This document shows, piece after piece, positions 1 through 9,621 of a stretch of DNA of 64,000 nt (position 1 is the first letter of the stretch; each line of letters opens with the position of its first letter). The DNA lies in assembly GCF_003333325.1 (NCBI RefSeq), contig NZ_QOLC01000079.1:1-64000 (forward strand). The letters are read 5' to 3'. Both the position numbers and the translations under genes were made by a program. Source of the stretch: Candidatus Ulvibacter alkanivorans (GTDB lineage: Bacteria > Bacteroidota > Bacteroidia > Flavobacteriales > Flavobacteriaceae). Under the pieces are notes generated by a model that worked only from the letters and a program-made list of their open reading frames with translations, did no database searches and was not told the DNA's origin.

Positions 1-1851
1 TCCGTCACTTAAGGTCGCAGTAGGGAATGTAAATCGTGTGCTATTTCCTAAGTTATTTTCACTAATAACTAATTTTCCGCTCATGTCGAAAACGTTAGCC
101 GAAGATAGTTCGTAACCTTCCGGATTACCAACTTCTAGCTGTCCAACACGATTGTTCTGGAAAAAGTCTAATGAAGCTTTTGTTTCTTCAACAGTTTCTT
201 CTCCTAATAATTCTGGAGTTCTGTCTAATGGTGCTCTAAATACAATATAAAAACGATCGTCGTAGTCTCCTGGAGACAGAACAAACTCTGCAGCTTCACC
301 ACCGGTAATCTTTGAGTAAGTGTTCATTTCGCTATCGAATAGGTAAGCATCCTCGGTCGGCATATTAATCTCTTCTACTGCTTCAACTCTAATTTTTTGC
401 GTAGAATTTACTTTTAGTCCGTAAGGAATTTGCTTTTCGAAAGCATATGGCAATGATTGAATCACGAAGGCCTTATATTCATCTTCAACAGGAATAGGCC
501 AATAGGCATCTCCTAAGGCTACACCCATTGGATGATAAGCATCATATCCCCAATCAAAATAATCAGTCGCTTGATCGCTAAATACCAATAACATATCGCG
601 AACGTGCGATTCTCCAATAGAAGAATAAATACGTATTTGAGGTAAAATACCTTCATTTGGATTAGGATCCGGGTTTGGATCTGCATCTACAATAACAGCA
701 CCCGAACTAGGATTGGTTGTGTTTGATGCACTTCGGAATTGTGAATTGTTCGCAACACCTTCTTTTACGTAAACGCGATGTTTGTTCTTAAAAGTAATGG
801 TCCCTGTAGCATTTGTTTTAATCACGAATCCTTGGCCAATAGGCGCATATCTTCTTTCTACACTTTCACCCATATTCCCGGACGAATTTCCTTGGCTTCC
901 GTCCCCATAATAATTAAAGAACGTGGCCTGCGTATAGGCTCCAGGATTCGCGGAATTTGGATTACTTCCCAATGGCACCCATGTTCCATAACCTCCTTGA
1001 TTGTCGATATATAGGTGAGAGTTAATACTTCGATCTTCGTCCCAATATCTAATTTCAGTAATTTCTTGGTTCGTTGTATTTATAGTACCATCTGGGTCAC
1101 TAGCTCCGGTATCGTAAAAAACTCGGTTTAAGTCTAATGCCGAGGGATATGGATTTCCCGATAGTACAGAAGAGCCTGCGACTACAGATACGTCGATATT
1201 TCCGTTGTTTGGGCGTCCTCTAAAATCATACCGTTGATTGTTAGGATCTACATACATATTTGTGTGAGTAGTCACGTTTGTACCTTTCATTGTAAATCCA
1301 AACCCTGCAGGGACAACATCTGCCGTGTTAATTCTTACCCACGAGGAACCTGAGGGTAACATATATAACCATCTTCGAGAAATCTCTAATGGAATTGCTG
1401 ATCCAGAACCAGATCCATAACTGTTTACAAACGGATTCGTATTGGTTACCACAGAACGGGTGTTGGTAATAGAATCGAAAACACGTGTAAACCCAAAATT
1501 TTGATTTCCGCTGGCACCAAGTGTTGGGTTTCCAATAGGTGATGCCCAATAGTTATAATCGTAAGAGTCTGAATGACTATCTTGATATACAGAAATATAT
1601 CCATCACCGCTGTTTGGAGTGGAAGAGGTTCCCTGTACTAATTGTGATTCGTTTCTTAAATAAATACTGGCTTCAGTATCGGGGTCGAAAGCGTTTTCGT
1701 TAAGATCAATTCCTTGTTCTACAAAAACGACTTGGTCGTTAACATAAATGTATGAATCTGTACTAGTGGTAGTGTTGGGGGCAACATACAACTGTGCAAA
1801 TGCAAGTGTTGTAGTAAGCAGCAAAGCTGAACTGAGTAGTAGGTTTTTCAT
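1..1851 (-). CDS. Secreted protein with C-terminal T9SS-type sorting region (3' end outside window)
   Basis: An open frame of 617 codons runs from ATG at 1851 to the window edge without a stop, so the gene is truncated here. It starts with a clear Sec signal peptide (MKNLLLSSALLL... ending AFAQ at residue 20). The body is rich in Ser, Asn, Gly and Tyr with no enzymatic motif I recognise. The last visible 60 residues (LEVGNPEGYELSSANVFDMSGK, then NLGNS...TLSDG) match the beta-sandwich pattern of type A T9SS C-terminal sorting domains, where the VFDMSGK-type strand is typical. I infer export by the type IX system and surface attachment or release. The porQ gene at 28 kb is consistent with this. 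The function of the passenger is unknown. Confidence 0.85.
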   Translation of the reverse strand, partial: MKNLLLSSALLLTTTLAFAQLYVAPNTTTSTDSYIYVNDQVVFVEQGIDLNENAFDPDTEASIYLRNESQLVQGTSSTPNSGDGYISVYQDSHSDSYDYNYWASPIGNPTLGASGNQNFGFTRVFDSITNTRSVVTNTNPFVNSYGSGSGSAIPLEISRRWLYMLPSGSSWVRINTADVVPAGFGFTMKGTNVTTHTNMYVDPNNQRYDFRGRPNNGNIDVSVVAGSSVLSGNPYPSALDLNRVFYDTGASDPDGTINTTNQEITEIRYWDEDRSINSHLYIDNQGGYGTWVPLGSNPNSANPGAYTQATFFNYYGDGSQGNSSGNMGESVERRYAPIGQGFVIKTNATGTITFKNKHRVYVKEGVANNSQFRSASNTTNPSSGAVIVDADPNPDPNPNEGILPQIRIYSSIGESHVRDMLLVFSDQATDYFDWGYDAYHPMGVALGDAYWPIPVEDEYKAFVIQSLPYAFEKQIPYGLKVNSTQKIRVEAVEEINMPTEDAYLFDSEMNTYSKITGGEAAEFVLSPGDYDDRFYIVFRAPLDRTPELLGEETVEETKASLDFFQNNRVGQLEVGNPEGYELSSANVFDMSGKLVISENNLGNSTRFTFPTATLSDG

Positions 1852-2029
1852 ATTTTTGTTTTTAAATTTGAAGTGCTATTTGGGGTAACACTCCAATGTT
1901 CACGGGGTAAAATTAAAAATATTTTTCAATTAAGGCTTATTTTTCATCTTAAAACATAATATTTTAAGCCTTAGATTGTTACGCAATATATAGTAGAAAG
2001 TTATAATTTGCAAGAAAATTCTTATTAAA

Positions 2030-2578
2030 ATGAAAGTAGGGGATCAGGTATCGGTGCTAGATGAGGCAATTTCGGGGGTGATAAAATCGATGGAATCTGA
2101 GACGGTTTACATAGAGACCAATGATGGTTTCGATATGGAATTTGAGGCAGACGAACTTGTAGTTATAGATAACGTACTTGCAAAATCAGATTTTTTACCT
2201 GCCGATATTAACGAAGTACTTTCAGAAAAAGAGACAAAAAAGCGAAAAAAAGCACCACATATCAAACCCAAAGAACGAAGTCGGCCTCCTATGGTGATCG
2301 ATCTACATATACAACAGTTAGTGCCTAAAACAAAAGGACTTAGCAATCACGAAATGTTAACCATTCAGGTAGATACAGCTAAACGACAACTAGATTTTGC
2401 CATTAAGAAAAAAATGCAACGCGTTGTTTTTGTTCACGGTGTGGGAGAAGGAGTCCTTCGTGCGGAACTGGAATATCTCTTCCGTCGCTATGATAATGTG
2501 AAATATTACGATGCCGATTATAAAAAGTACGGCCGAGGAGCCACCGAAGTCTATATTTTTCAGAATAAAACGCCTTAG
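2030..2578 (+). CDS. Smr-domain protein (DUF2027-type N-terminus)
   Basis: 182 residues. The N-terminal part (about 1-70) is a small all-beta module starting MKVGDQVSVLDEAISG, as in Bacteroidota proteins annotated DUF2027. A lysine-rich linker (residues 67-85) follows. The C-terminal part from about residue 90 is an Smr domain: it opens with the VIDLHI strand and carries VFVHGVGEGVLR, the HGxG motif that defines the family, then a Tyr/Asp-rich end. Smr domains in other proteins act as nucleases or bind nucleic acids. The substrate here is not known. The stop overlaps the end of the convergent lipoprotein gene by 4 nt, so no terminator fits between them. Confidence 0.9.
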   Translation: MKVGDQVSVLDEAISGVIKSMESETVYIETNDGFDMEFEADELVVIDNVLAKSDFLPADINEVLSEKETKKRKKAPHIKPKERSRPPMVIDLHIQQLVPKTKGLSNHEMLTIQVDTAKRQLDFAIKKKMQRVVFVHGVGEGVLRAELEYLFRRYDNVKYYDADYKKYGRGATEVYIFQNKTP

Positions 2579-3444
2579 TTAGGGAAATTTGGCGTTACTG
2601 GGATTTCATCAGACAGTACATCTATAATTTCGCCGAGATCGAGACTTTCTTGTGTAATTGTTTCCCCTTCGCCTTCTAATACCAAATCGGTTATAAATAC
2701 TTGTACATCACTGTTTATCGTATATCGATGTTCACGGAACATGGCGATTATGGTTTCTTCGGTTATACTATCATCTAAATAATCCGGCAACCCTTGCGTA
2801 CCGTTCACATCATTCGTAGGATCAAGGTCCATGTTTGCATCTTCATTTCTCGTTAGCACCCCGTCGTTATCATCATCAATATCTAAATAATCAGGTGTGC
2901 CATCACCATCTGAGTCTTGTGGCTCATCCGGGTTCGGTCCTAATTCTATTGCTGTTGGTACATTATCGCCATCATCGTCGAAATCATAATAATTTGGTAA
3001 CCCATCATTATCGCTGTCTAATTCTTGATTTTCGGCTTCTTCCAAATTGTCATTATCGTCTAGAACGGCTGTGGTAATAAGTGTGGCAGTTCCCGATGAA
3101 CTAAGATAATTAACGGTCACTTCCGGACTGGTGGGGGGAATGCTGCTACAAAAATAATTGGCAGTGATCGATTCTGAATATTTTCGATAATTTACACGGT
3201 TTGTCGAATTGCTTATTTGATACGTTGTAGTTCCAGTTGCTAAAAACAAGGTTTGCGAAGTGTTGATCGCTAGAGAAATACTTTCAGCAGCCAATGTATT
3301 GATCTTAAAGAACACGTAGATGTCATCACCTTGACAATTTTCTAATGAGGCGTCTTCAAAATCAAATGAGGTTACAATTATATCTCCATCATCGCAGGAA
3401 ATTAACAACAAACCAATAAGTAAACTACAAACAATATTTTTCAT
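2575..3444 (-). CDS. Lipoprotein with thrombospondin type 3-like calcium-binding repeats
   Basis: 289 residues. The N-terminus is a lipoprotein signal with the lipobox LLIS-C at about residue 17, followed by DDGD, so it is expected to be anchored to an envelope membrane. Residues about 140-205 contain repeated Asp-rich units such as DSDNDGLPNYYDFDDDGD and DSDGDGTPDYLDIDDDNDG, the thrombospondin type 3 pattern that binds calcium. The N-terminal 120 residues are beta-rich and I do not recognise them. Related proteins in Flavobacteria are annotated only as hypothetical. Convergent with the Smr gene. Confidence 0.85.
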   Translation of the reverse strand: MKNIVCSLLIGLLLISCDDGDIIVTSFDFEDASLENCQGDDIYVFFKINTLAAESISLAINTSQTLFLATGTTTYQISNSTNRVNYRKYSESITANYFCSSIPPTSPEVTVNYLSSSGTATLITTAVLDDNDNLEEAENQELDSDNDGLPNYYDFDDDGDNVPTAIELGPNPDEPQDSDGDGTPDYLDIDDDNDGVLTRNEDANMDLDPTNDVNGTQGLPDYLDDSITEETIIAMFREHRYTINSDVQVFITDLVLEGEGETITQESLDLGEIIDVLSDEIPVTPNFPN

Positions 3445-3525
3445 AAGGAGTATAGAAAATTCAGCTTGCTTACAAAATAACGCAATTCTTTACAACTGAA
3501 ACGTTTTAAAATTTATTTTAATACG

Positions 3526-3533
3526 TATTTTTG
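3526..3533 (+). promoter_or_regulatory. -7 box of the cysteine desulfurase promoter (near-leaderless)
   Basis: TATTTTTG matches the Bacteroidota -7 consensus TAnnTTTG. The ATG lies only five bases downstream at 3539, so transcription probably begins at or within a base or two of the start codon, giving a leaderless or nearly leaderless mRNA. I see no convincing -33 element. Confidence 0.6.
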
Positions 3534-3538
3534 CGACT

Positions 3539-4687
3539 ATGAGAAAAGTATATTTTGATAGCGCAGCGACTACCGAATTACGCAGTGAAGTAATTCGATG
3601 TATATCTGAAGTATTAAAAACAGAATACGGAAACCCTTCATCTACACATTCTTACGGACGATCATCTAAATCTTTACTTGAAAATGCTAGAAAAGAGATC
3701 GCTAGTTATCTAAACGTGTCTGCTTCTGAAATAATTTTCACTTCCGGCGGAACAGAGGCGGATAATCTCATCTTAAATAGTTGTGTGCGTGACCTAGGCG
3801 TAAAGCGAATTATTACGAGTAAGATAGAGCATCATGCGGTGCTTTATACCGTCAATTCGTTAAAGGAAAAATTTGGAATCACGGTCGATTATGTTGCGTT
3901 GGACGAATGTGGCCACGTAGATCATGATGATCTTAAACGATTATTAGAGCAAGGTGACGAAAAGACCTTAGTAAGTCTTATGCACGTAAACAATGAAATT
4001 GGAAACATACTCGATATTAAATCGGTAGCCAAGCTGTGCAAGGAGCACAATGCCTTGTTTCATAGCGATACAGTACAGTCTGTTGGGCATTTCGAAGTGG
4101 ATTTTGCTGAAATTCCTATTGATTTTGCCGCAGTAGCAGCGCATAAATTTCACGGACCAAAAGGCGCCGGCTTTGCTTTTATTCGGAAGAATACTGGTTT
4201 GAAGCCATTGATCTTTGGTGGGGAACAAGAGCGCGGGCTGCGTGCCGGAACCGAAGCTGTTTATGCCATTGCAGGTATGTCTGAAGCTCTTAAACTAGCC
4301 TACACCAACCTCGAAAAAGAAAGAGCTCATGTAATGGAGTTGAAAAATTATTTTAAGAAACGTCTTCTGGCCGAAATTCCCGGAGTGAAATTCAATGGTG
4401 GATGTGACGATAACGATAGAAGTACGTACACCTTATTAAATGTATGTTTACCTATTTCTGCGGAAAAGTCTATGTTGCTGTTGTTTCAATTAGACCTAAA
4501 AGGTATTGCCTGCTCTAAAGGGAGCGCATGCCAAAGTGGTAGCTCGAACGGATCGCACGTTCTTAACGCAATTCTTTCCGAAGAAGACCTTAAGAAACCT
4601 TCACTTAGATTCTCCTTTTCAAGTTTTAACACCACAGACGAAGTAGATTACGTCATCGATGTGTTAAAGGAATTCATAGACGAATAG
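3539..4687 (+). CDS. Cysteine desulfurase (NifS/IscS-like aminotransferase class V)
   Basis: 382 residues, the usual length. It removes sulfur from cysteine with PLP and passes the persulfide to Fe-S or thiolation pathways. Visible landmarks: the N-terminal YFDSAATTELR, FTSGGTEADN at about 67-76, HSDTVQ at 175-180, the PLP-lysine motif AHKFHGPKG with Lys203, GGEQERGLRAGTE at about 228, and the active-site cysteine loop GSACQSGSS with Cys331. Everything needed for activity is present. It stands alone, with no isc or suf partners beside it, so I cannot say which acceptor it serves. Start chosen at the ATG right after a -7 box. Confidence 0.95.
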   Translation: MRKVYFDSAATTELRSEVIRCISEVLKTEYGNPSSTHSYGRSSKSLLENARKEIASYLNVSASEIIFTSGGTEADNLILNSCVRDLGVKRIITSKIEHHAVLYTVNSLKEKFGITVDYVALDECGHVDHDDLKRLLEQGDEKTLVSLMHVNNEIGNILDIKSVAKLCKEHNALFHSDTVQSVGHFEVDFAEIPIDFAAVAAHKFHGPKGAGFAFIRKNTGLKPLIFGGEQERGLRAGTEAVYAIAGMSEALKLAYTNLEKERAHVMELKNYFKKRLLAEIPGVKFNGGCDDNDRSTYTLLNVCLPISAEKSMLLLFQLDLKGIACSKGSACQSGSSNGSHVLNAILSEEDLKKPSLRFSFSSFNTTDEVDYVIDVLKEFIDE

Positions 4688-4695
4688 ACCTGTTT

Positions 4696-7158
4696 TTAAA
4701 ACTTCATTGTTGCTCGAACGTTGAAAACTCGAGGCGTAAGGAAGTTTGGGATCGAATATTGTGTTTTTGTGTATACGTCTCTTACAAATGTATTGGTAAT
4801 AGAATTCTGCACATCGAATATATTAAAGATTTCGGCGCCCAAAGTAAGCTCCTTGAACGGTTTTAGCCATCCGCTGTCTCGTAATTTATCCTCATTTACA
4901 ATTACATACGACACCCCGACATCAGCGCGCTTATAATCGCGAAGTCGTGTTTGAAAATCGTATGGATCGGCGTAACTAGGCGAACCACCTGGCAATCCGG
5001 TGTTGTAAGTTAGGTTCAAATACATTTTTAGGTCGGGAAAGATCTTAACATAATCCTGAAATAGCACCGAAAACTTTAAGCGCTGATCGGTAGGTCTAAA
5101 TATATACCCACGATCATTTATATTTTCCTCTGTCTTTAGATAACCAAAGCTCACCCAGCTTTCTGTTCCAGGAACAAACTCACCGGTTAATCGGAGATCT
5201 AGACCATAAGCATAGGCAACGGCATTGTTACGTGCACGGTAACGAATACGAACGTTCTCTATGGTATAAGGGTTTACATCGGTTAAATTCTTGTAGTATA
5301 TTTCAGAATTTAAGGTAAAAGGTCTATCCCAAAGATCGAAGCTATAATCATTTCCTAAAACGATATGGACGGCCTGTTGTGCTTTAACACCCGGACGCAC
5401 GGTTCCGGTAGAGTCTCGTAATTCTCGATAAAACGGTGGTTGGTGATACACTCCTCCGGATAGTTTGAACAACATATCCATATCCCAATCAGGCTTTAAA
5501 GCGATTTGTCCTCTCGGGCTAAAGACGGTTTGTGTGGTATTTTTAATGTTTTCTCCACTTACAGTCCAGTTATGGGCTCTTACGCCGGCATTAAGCCAGA
5601 TCTCATTCGTTCCCCAGGACGTTCGGCGGCTCCATTGCGCATAGCCGGAAAAGCGATTGATCTGTACATCGTTAAATGCACGAATGTCGGTAAATGGCAC
5701 GATTTCAGCATCAAATGGTTCGTAAGGCTGATTGTTTACAAAATCTTGAATTGGAGGCCGAATCGAAAAACCGGCCGAATCTATAATTTCATATTCTTGT
5801 ACTCGGTCTCGAATATCCTCCATGGTATATTTGATTCCATATTCGAAACTATTGTCGTTTATTTCTATATTTCCTTTATGCTCAAGATTTACGATCAATG
5901 CGTCTAGGTCATTTCTGGCATGTGTTAATTGTGAACCAATTCCTTCGCTAAATTCAACTTCACCAAGGTCCTCGCCACCAATATCGGTATTTACCTCTCC
6001 CAAACGGTACTGGGCTAAAATATCGTAATATTCCTGTTCGGTCGTTTGGTAGACCGATCCAATAAGTTTTGCCGTATAGTTGTCTGAAATTACATAGGTT
6101 CCTTTTAGTGCGCCAAAATACGTGTCGTATCGATCTTCTTCCTGCCCTTCATAGAATACCAACAAAGCGATCGGGTTGGCAATCGTTCCAAAGTTAGTTT
6201 GGCGTGTCAAGGGTTCGTAGCTATAGTTGTTTACAGATAAGTTTCCGAGGAAACCCAACTCAAATTTATTATTGAACTTGTAGGTTAAATACGTTTGCGC
6301 ATCGGCGAAAGTAGGTCGATAGTTGGTTTCAGTTTGTTTTGCATCTACAAACAAACTGTTATCCCTATAACGTAATCCAACAATACCAGTAAGTCGTCCG
6401 TTCTTGGAAATCCCTTCTACGGAAGCACTGGCCCCTAACAAACTAAGATCGAGTGAAGCTCCAAAGTTGGTAGGCCGTCTATAGGTAATATCTAATACGG
6501 AAGAAAGCTTATCTCCATACTTTGCTTGAAATCCACCGGCAGAAAAATCTACATTAGCCGTTAGATCGCTATTTACAAAACTCAAACCTTCTTGTTGACC
6601 GCTTCTAATAAGGAAAGGTCGATATACTTCAACTTCATTTACATACACCAGGTTTTCATCAAAATTTCCTCCACGTACTGTGTACTGCGTACTCAACTCG
6701 TTGGTTCCACTAACCCCTGGCAATGTTTTTAACAGGTTTTCTACACCGGCATTGGCACCTGGAATTTTCCGAATGGTCTCCGGACTTATACTTATAATAG
6801 TTTGTGCGCTGCGATTGTCTCGACCTGTAAGTACAACCGTTTCTATTTGTTCTACATCGGTTTTTAATACAGGGTTGAACTCGAAATCTTCGTTGGTCTC
6901 TAAATTAAAAGTTACTTTCACACTTTTCTGTCCTACATGCGAAAAAGTTACGGTTACCTCTTGATTTGCAGGTATTTCCAATAAGTAAAATCCATTGAGG
7001 TTGGTTAGTGTTCCGCCGCCATCAATAATCACATTAGCACCACCTAAAGATATATTGTTCTCGTCTAACACTATGCCACGCAGGGTTGCTTGTTGCGCAA
7101 ATAGGAGGGTAGTAGATAATAAGAATAGCAGGAAAATCGGTAAAGATGAAGTTTTCAA
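4696..7158 (-). CDS. TonB-dependent receptor with carboxypeptidase-like N-terminal domain
   Basis: 820 residues. A signal peptide (ending LLFAQQ) is followed by a carboxypeptidase D regulatory-like beta-sandwich (about 24-100, with LRGIVLDENNISLGGANVII). A plug domain follows (about 120-230), including RDNRSAQTIISISPETI and LLKTLPGVSGTNELSTQYTVRGGNFDENLVYVNEVEVYRPF. The rest is a beta-barrel ending in aromatic ...RVFNVRATMKF, as expected for BAM recognition. It is an outer-membrane active transporter of unknown substrate. It lies 14 nt downstream of the M23 peptidase gene and is probably co-transcribed with it. No SusD partner is present, so a glycan PUL role is unlikely. Confidence 0.93.
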   Translation of the reverse strand: MKTSSLPIFLLFLLSTTLLFAQQATLRGIVLDENNISLGGANVIIDGGGTLTNLNGFYLLEIPANQEVTVTFSHVGQKSVKVTFNLETNEDFEFNPVLKTDVEQIETVVLTGRDNRSAQTIISISPETIRKIPGANAGVENLLKTLPGVSGTNELSTQYTVRGGNFDENLVYVNEVEVYRPFLIRSGQQEGLSFVNSDLTANVDFSAGGFQAKYGDKLSSVLDITYRRPTNFGASLDLSLLGASASVEGISKNGRLTGIVGLRYRDNSLFVDAKQTETNYRPTFADAQTYLTYKFNNKFELGFLGNLSVNNYSYEPLTRQTNFGTIANPIALLVFYEGQEEDRYDTYFGALKGTYVISDNYTAKLIGSVYQTTEQEYYDILAQYRLGEVNTDIGGEDLGEVEFSEGIGSQLTHARNDLDALIVNLEHKGNIEINDNSFEYGIKYTMEDIRDRVQEYEIIDSAGFSIRPPIQDFVNNQPYEPFDAEIVPFTDIRAFNDVQINRFSGYAQWSRRTSWGTNEIWLNAGVRAHNWTVSGENIKNTTQTVFSPRGQIALKPDWDMDMLFKLSGGVYHQPPFYRELRDSTGTVRPGVKAQQAVHIVLGNDYSFDLWDRPFTLNSEIYYKNLTDVNPYTIENVRIRYRARNNAVAYAYGLDLRLTGEFVPGTESWVSFGYLKTEENINDRGYIFRPTDQRLKFSVLFQDYVKIFPDLKMYLNLTYNTGLPGGSPSYADPYDFQTRLRDYKRADVGVSYVIVNEDKLRDSGWLKPFKELTLGAEIFNIFDVQNSITNTFVRDVYTKTQYSIPNFLTPRVFNVRATMKF

Positions 7159-7172
7159 AAGCCTAAGTTGAG

Positions 7173-8855
7173 TTATTTTCTGAAAAATGTTGCTTCAAAT
7201 GTAGTACTATTTCCCACATTATCAACAACGATTACTTTCAAATTATTTTCAGTTTCGGTAACAACATTGTCATCAAAATCATAAGTTAGAACGTCGGTTT
7301 TATAATTATATTCCGTCAATATGAACTTTCCGTTTATGGTAGCTCGGTAGGTACTCACGCCACTTAGGTCATCTTCTATCTTTATTTTGAGGGTCTTATT
7401 GCTACTAATCCATTTGCCATCGTCGAAGTTTACGGGTGAGATCGTGGGACCGGTCGTGTCTGAAACCAGAACGTAAGAGCCCATAGTTCTTGTTCTGGCC
7501 GATAATTTATTTCCTTTTTTATAAGTAGTATTGTAATAAGGGTCGCCACGGTAATTCAATCGGCCAATATACAATTTGCTCATATCTGAAGCTGAATAAT
7601 TGGAGGCGTCAACACTTATTGTGACATTGCGATGCAAAGGAACCACATCATCATGAAAGTGAAGTGTATCACCCCGAACTTCAATATCTAAATAGGTGTC
7701 TTCATATAAGCTATTGGCAGGTATATATAGACTAAACTTTCCTTTGGTGATAGAAGTCGCCTGATTTGCATAAATGTAGTCATCGGTGCGATTCACGGTT
7801 TTTGGTTTTACATCCGGTAGATCGGCTCCTTCTATAGGAATTACGATCTGGACCTCATTGCCTTTATAATCGGTAATTGAAATATTGTAATTTGAGGTAA
7901 AACCATCTTTTACAGTGACGTATCCGTTGTCGGTTTCTTCTTTAATAATACTTAGTGGGTTATTCGTTTCTCTAAATAATTTCTGTACGCGTGTACGATT
8001 GTTTTGGTAATAGCCATAATCGATATAGCGGTTTAAATATCTAGTTTCGTCAAAAGAGAACTTCTCGAAACGAACGTTAAACACATTAGCTCCATTGTAA
8101 GTGCTGCTAATAGTATAAACACCATTTTTATTAGAGGCCCCGTCTAATTGGTCGTTGGTGGAAACACCAAATCCAATTTTGCCGAGCGCAGTGATCTTTT
8201 CGGCCTTATACGATCCGTCTTGTTGTAATATAAGCCGTAATTTAATTGGGTCTTGCTGTTGGTTAATATGCGCATTTTCACCAATGGGGTAGGCCATTAC
8301 AGCATTGACAAGGGGTTTTTTGTGGTCGGGTACTTCTATTCCGAAGAGCATCGGATTCATTGGACGAGAAGCGGCATCACGAATTTCATAATGTAGATGT
8401 GGTCCACCGCTGCTACCGCTGTTACCGGTATATCCAATAATGTCTCCTTTTTTAACCGGCAACCGATCTGCACTAGGATACAGCTCTATCTCGAACGATT
8501 CTTTTTTATATTGTTGCTCTTTTATATAAGCTTGAATATCACCTGCATATTGTTGTAAATGGGCATATACGGTGCTGTATCCATTAGGATGTTTAATATA
8601 CAATGCCTTTCCGTAACCGTAATGTGCCACCTTGATTCTACTTACATACCCATCGGCAGGGGCATAAATAGGAATGCCTTCCCGTTGTTGTGTCTTAATA
8701 TCAAGACCGCTGTGAAAGTGATTACTTCTCAATTCTCCAAAACTTCCGGAGAGTATGAGCGGGATTTCTAATGGATTTTCAAAATAATCGGTAGGAATGT
8801 GTTGTCCATGGGCTGTTACCACCAATAACAATAGCCCGAGCCATAGCTTTTTCAT
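7173..8855 (-). CDS. M23 family (LytM-type) metallopeptidase, exported
   Basis: 560 residues with a signal peptide (MKKLWLGLLLLVVTAHGQ). The LytM domain is near the N-terminus (about 40-165) rather than at the usual C-terminal end. It shows both zinc motifs, HSGLD (His48, Asp52) and PHLHYEI (His153, His155), so it should be an active endopeptidase of peptidoglycan or of a Gly-rich protein. Residues about 200-560 form beta-rich domains of unknown role, perhaps substrate binding. It is first in a two-gene unit with the TonB receptor. Confidence 0.93.
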   Translation of the reverse strand: MKKLWLGLLLLVVTAHGQHIPTDYFENPLEIPLILSGSFGELRSNHFHSGLDIKTQQREGIPIYAPADGYVSRIKVAHYGYGKALYIKHPNGYSTVYAHLQQYAGDIQAYIKEQQYKKESFEIELYPSADRLPVKKGDIIGYTGNSGSSGGPHLHYEIRDAASRPMNPMLFGIEVPDHKKPLVNAVMAYPIGENAHINQQQDPIKLRLILQQDGSYKAEKITALGKIGFGVSTNDQLDGASNKNGVYTISSTYNGANVFNVRFEKFSFDETRYLNRYIDYGYYQNNRTRVQKLFRETNNPLSIIKEETDNGYVTVKDGFTSNYNISITDYKGNEVQIVIPIEGADLPDVKPKTVNRTDDYIYANQATSITKGKFSLYIPANSLYEDTYLDIEVRGDTLHFHDDVVPLHRNVTISVDASNYSASDMSKLYIGRLNYRGDPYYNTTYKKGNKLSARTRTMGSYVLVSDTTGPTISPVNFDDGKWISSNKTLKIKIEDDLSGVSTYRATINGKFILTEYNYKTDVLTYDFDDNVVTETENNLKVIVVDNVGNSTTFEATFFRK

Positions 8856-8948
8856 GTGCCTAAAATAATAATATACGTTAAATAAAATGGGAGTGAGGTG
8901 AAATTATTGTGACGATACTTCAATATTACAAAAAATAATAGAAAACAG

Positions 8949-8979
8949 TTGCCTTATTTGGATTGGTATGTTAACTTTG
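8949..8979 (+). promoter_or_regulatory. Promoter of the zapB-like/zapA unit
   Basis: TTG at 8949-8951 and TAACTTTG at 8972-8979 (match to TAnnTTTG) with 20 bp between them, as in Bacteroidota housekeeping promoters. The first start codon is at 9007. Confidence 0.55.
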
Positions 8980-9006
8980 TGTAACAAGTATTGAAAGAAA
9001 CCCTTA

Positions 9007-9297
9007 ATGAGCAAACTTTCGGAAATTGTTGATACGCTTGAAAATAGAATTAGTACCTTGCTTCAACAACACGTGATTTTGAAGCAAGAAAACGCAAAAC
9101 TCGAGGCCGAATTAACAGTTTTACAATCGCAACAGCGCCAGGCGCAGGATGAAATTGACGAATGGCGTGACACCTGCAACTCATTAAAGTTAGCTAATTC
9201 AATGCTTGGCAGTGACCAATACAAACGAGATACAAAGCTCAAGATAAATGCTTTAGTTCGGGAAATTGACCAATGTATTACCCAACTTTCCGAATAA
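9007..9297 (+). CDS. Small coiled-coil protein, ZapB-like by position
   Basis: 96 residues, predicted almost entirely helical with heptad patterning (for example LENRISTLLQQHVILKQENA). No signal peptide or membrane segment. Six bases separate its stop from the ATG of zapA. In Bacteroidota a small coiled-coil gene commonly sits here and the product is assumed to work with ZapA at the Z-ring. Sequence similarity to enterobacterial ZapB cannot be judged by eye, so the name rests on size, coiled coil and context. Confidence 0.75.
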   Translation: MSKLSEIVDTLENRISTLLQQHVILKQENAKLEAELTVLQSQQRQAQDEIDEWRDTCNSLKLANSMLGSDQYKRDTKLKINALVREIDQCITQLSE

Positions 9298-9303
9298 AAA
9301 AAT

Positions 9304-9594
9304 ATGTCGAACCAATTAAAAATAAAATTATCTATAGCAGACAGGGTGTACCCATTAACCATTGATCCCGCTCAAGAAGAGGGATTGCGGTTGGCCGCTA
9401 AAAAGATAGAGGAAATGATTAAAAGGTTTGAAAAAAGTTATGCCGTTCGCGATAAGCAGGATGTATTAGCCATGAGTGCCCTACAATTTGCGGCGCAGGT
9501 AGAACAAAAACAACTAAATACGACACAGGATACAGAACATACAGAGAATAGGCTGCAAGCCTTAAATCAGTTGTTAGAAGATCATATGTCATAA
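9304..9594 (+). CDS. zapA: Cell division protein ZapA
   Basis: 96 residues, the family length. The N-terminal globular part (LKIKLSIADRVYPLTIDPAQEE) and LRLAAKKIEEMI match the ZapA fold, followed by a C-terminal helix that forms the tetrameric coiled coil. ZapA binds FtsZ and promotes protofilament bundling. It directly precedes a structured RNA and rny. Confidence 0.9.
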   Translation: MSNQLKIKLSIADRVYPLTIDPAQEEGLRLAAKKIEEMIKRFEKSYAVRDKQDVLAMSALQFAAQVEQKQLNTTQDTEHTENRLQALNQLLEDHMS

Positions 9595-9621
9595 CGTTCT
9601 TTAAAATACAAATAGGTTACT

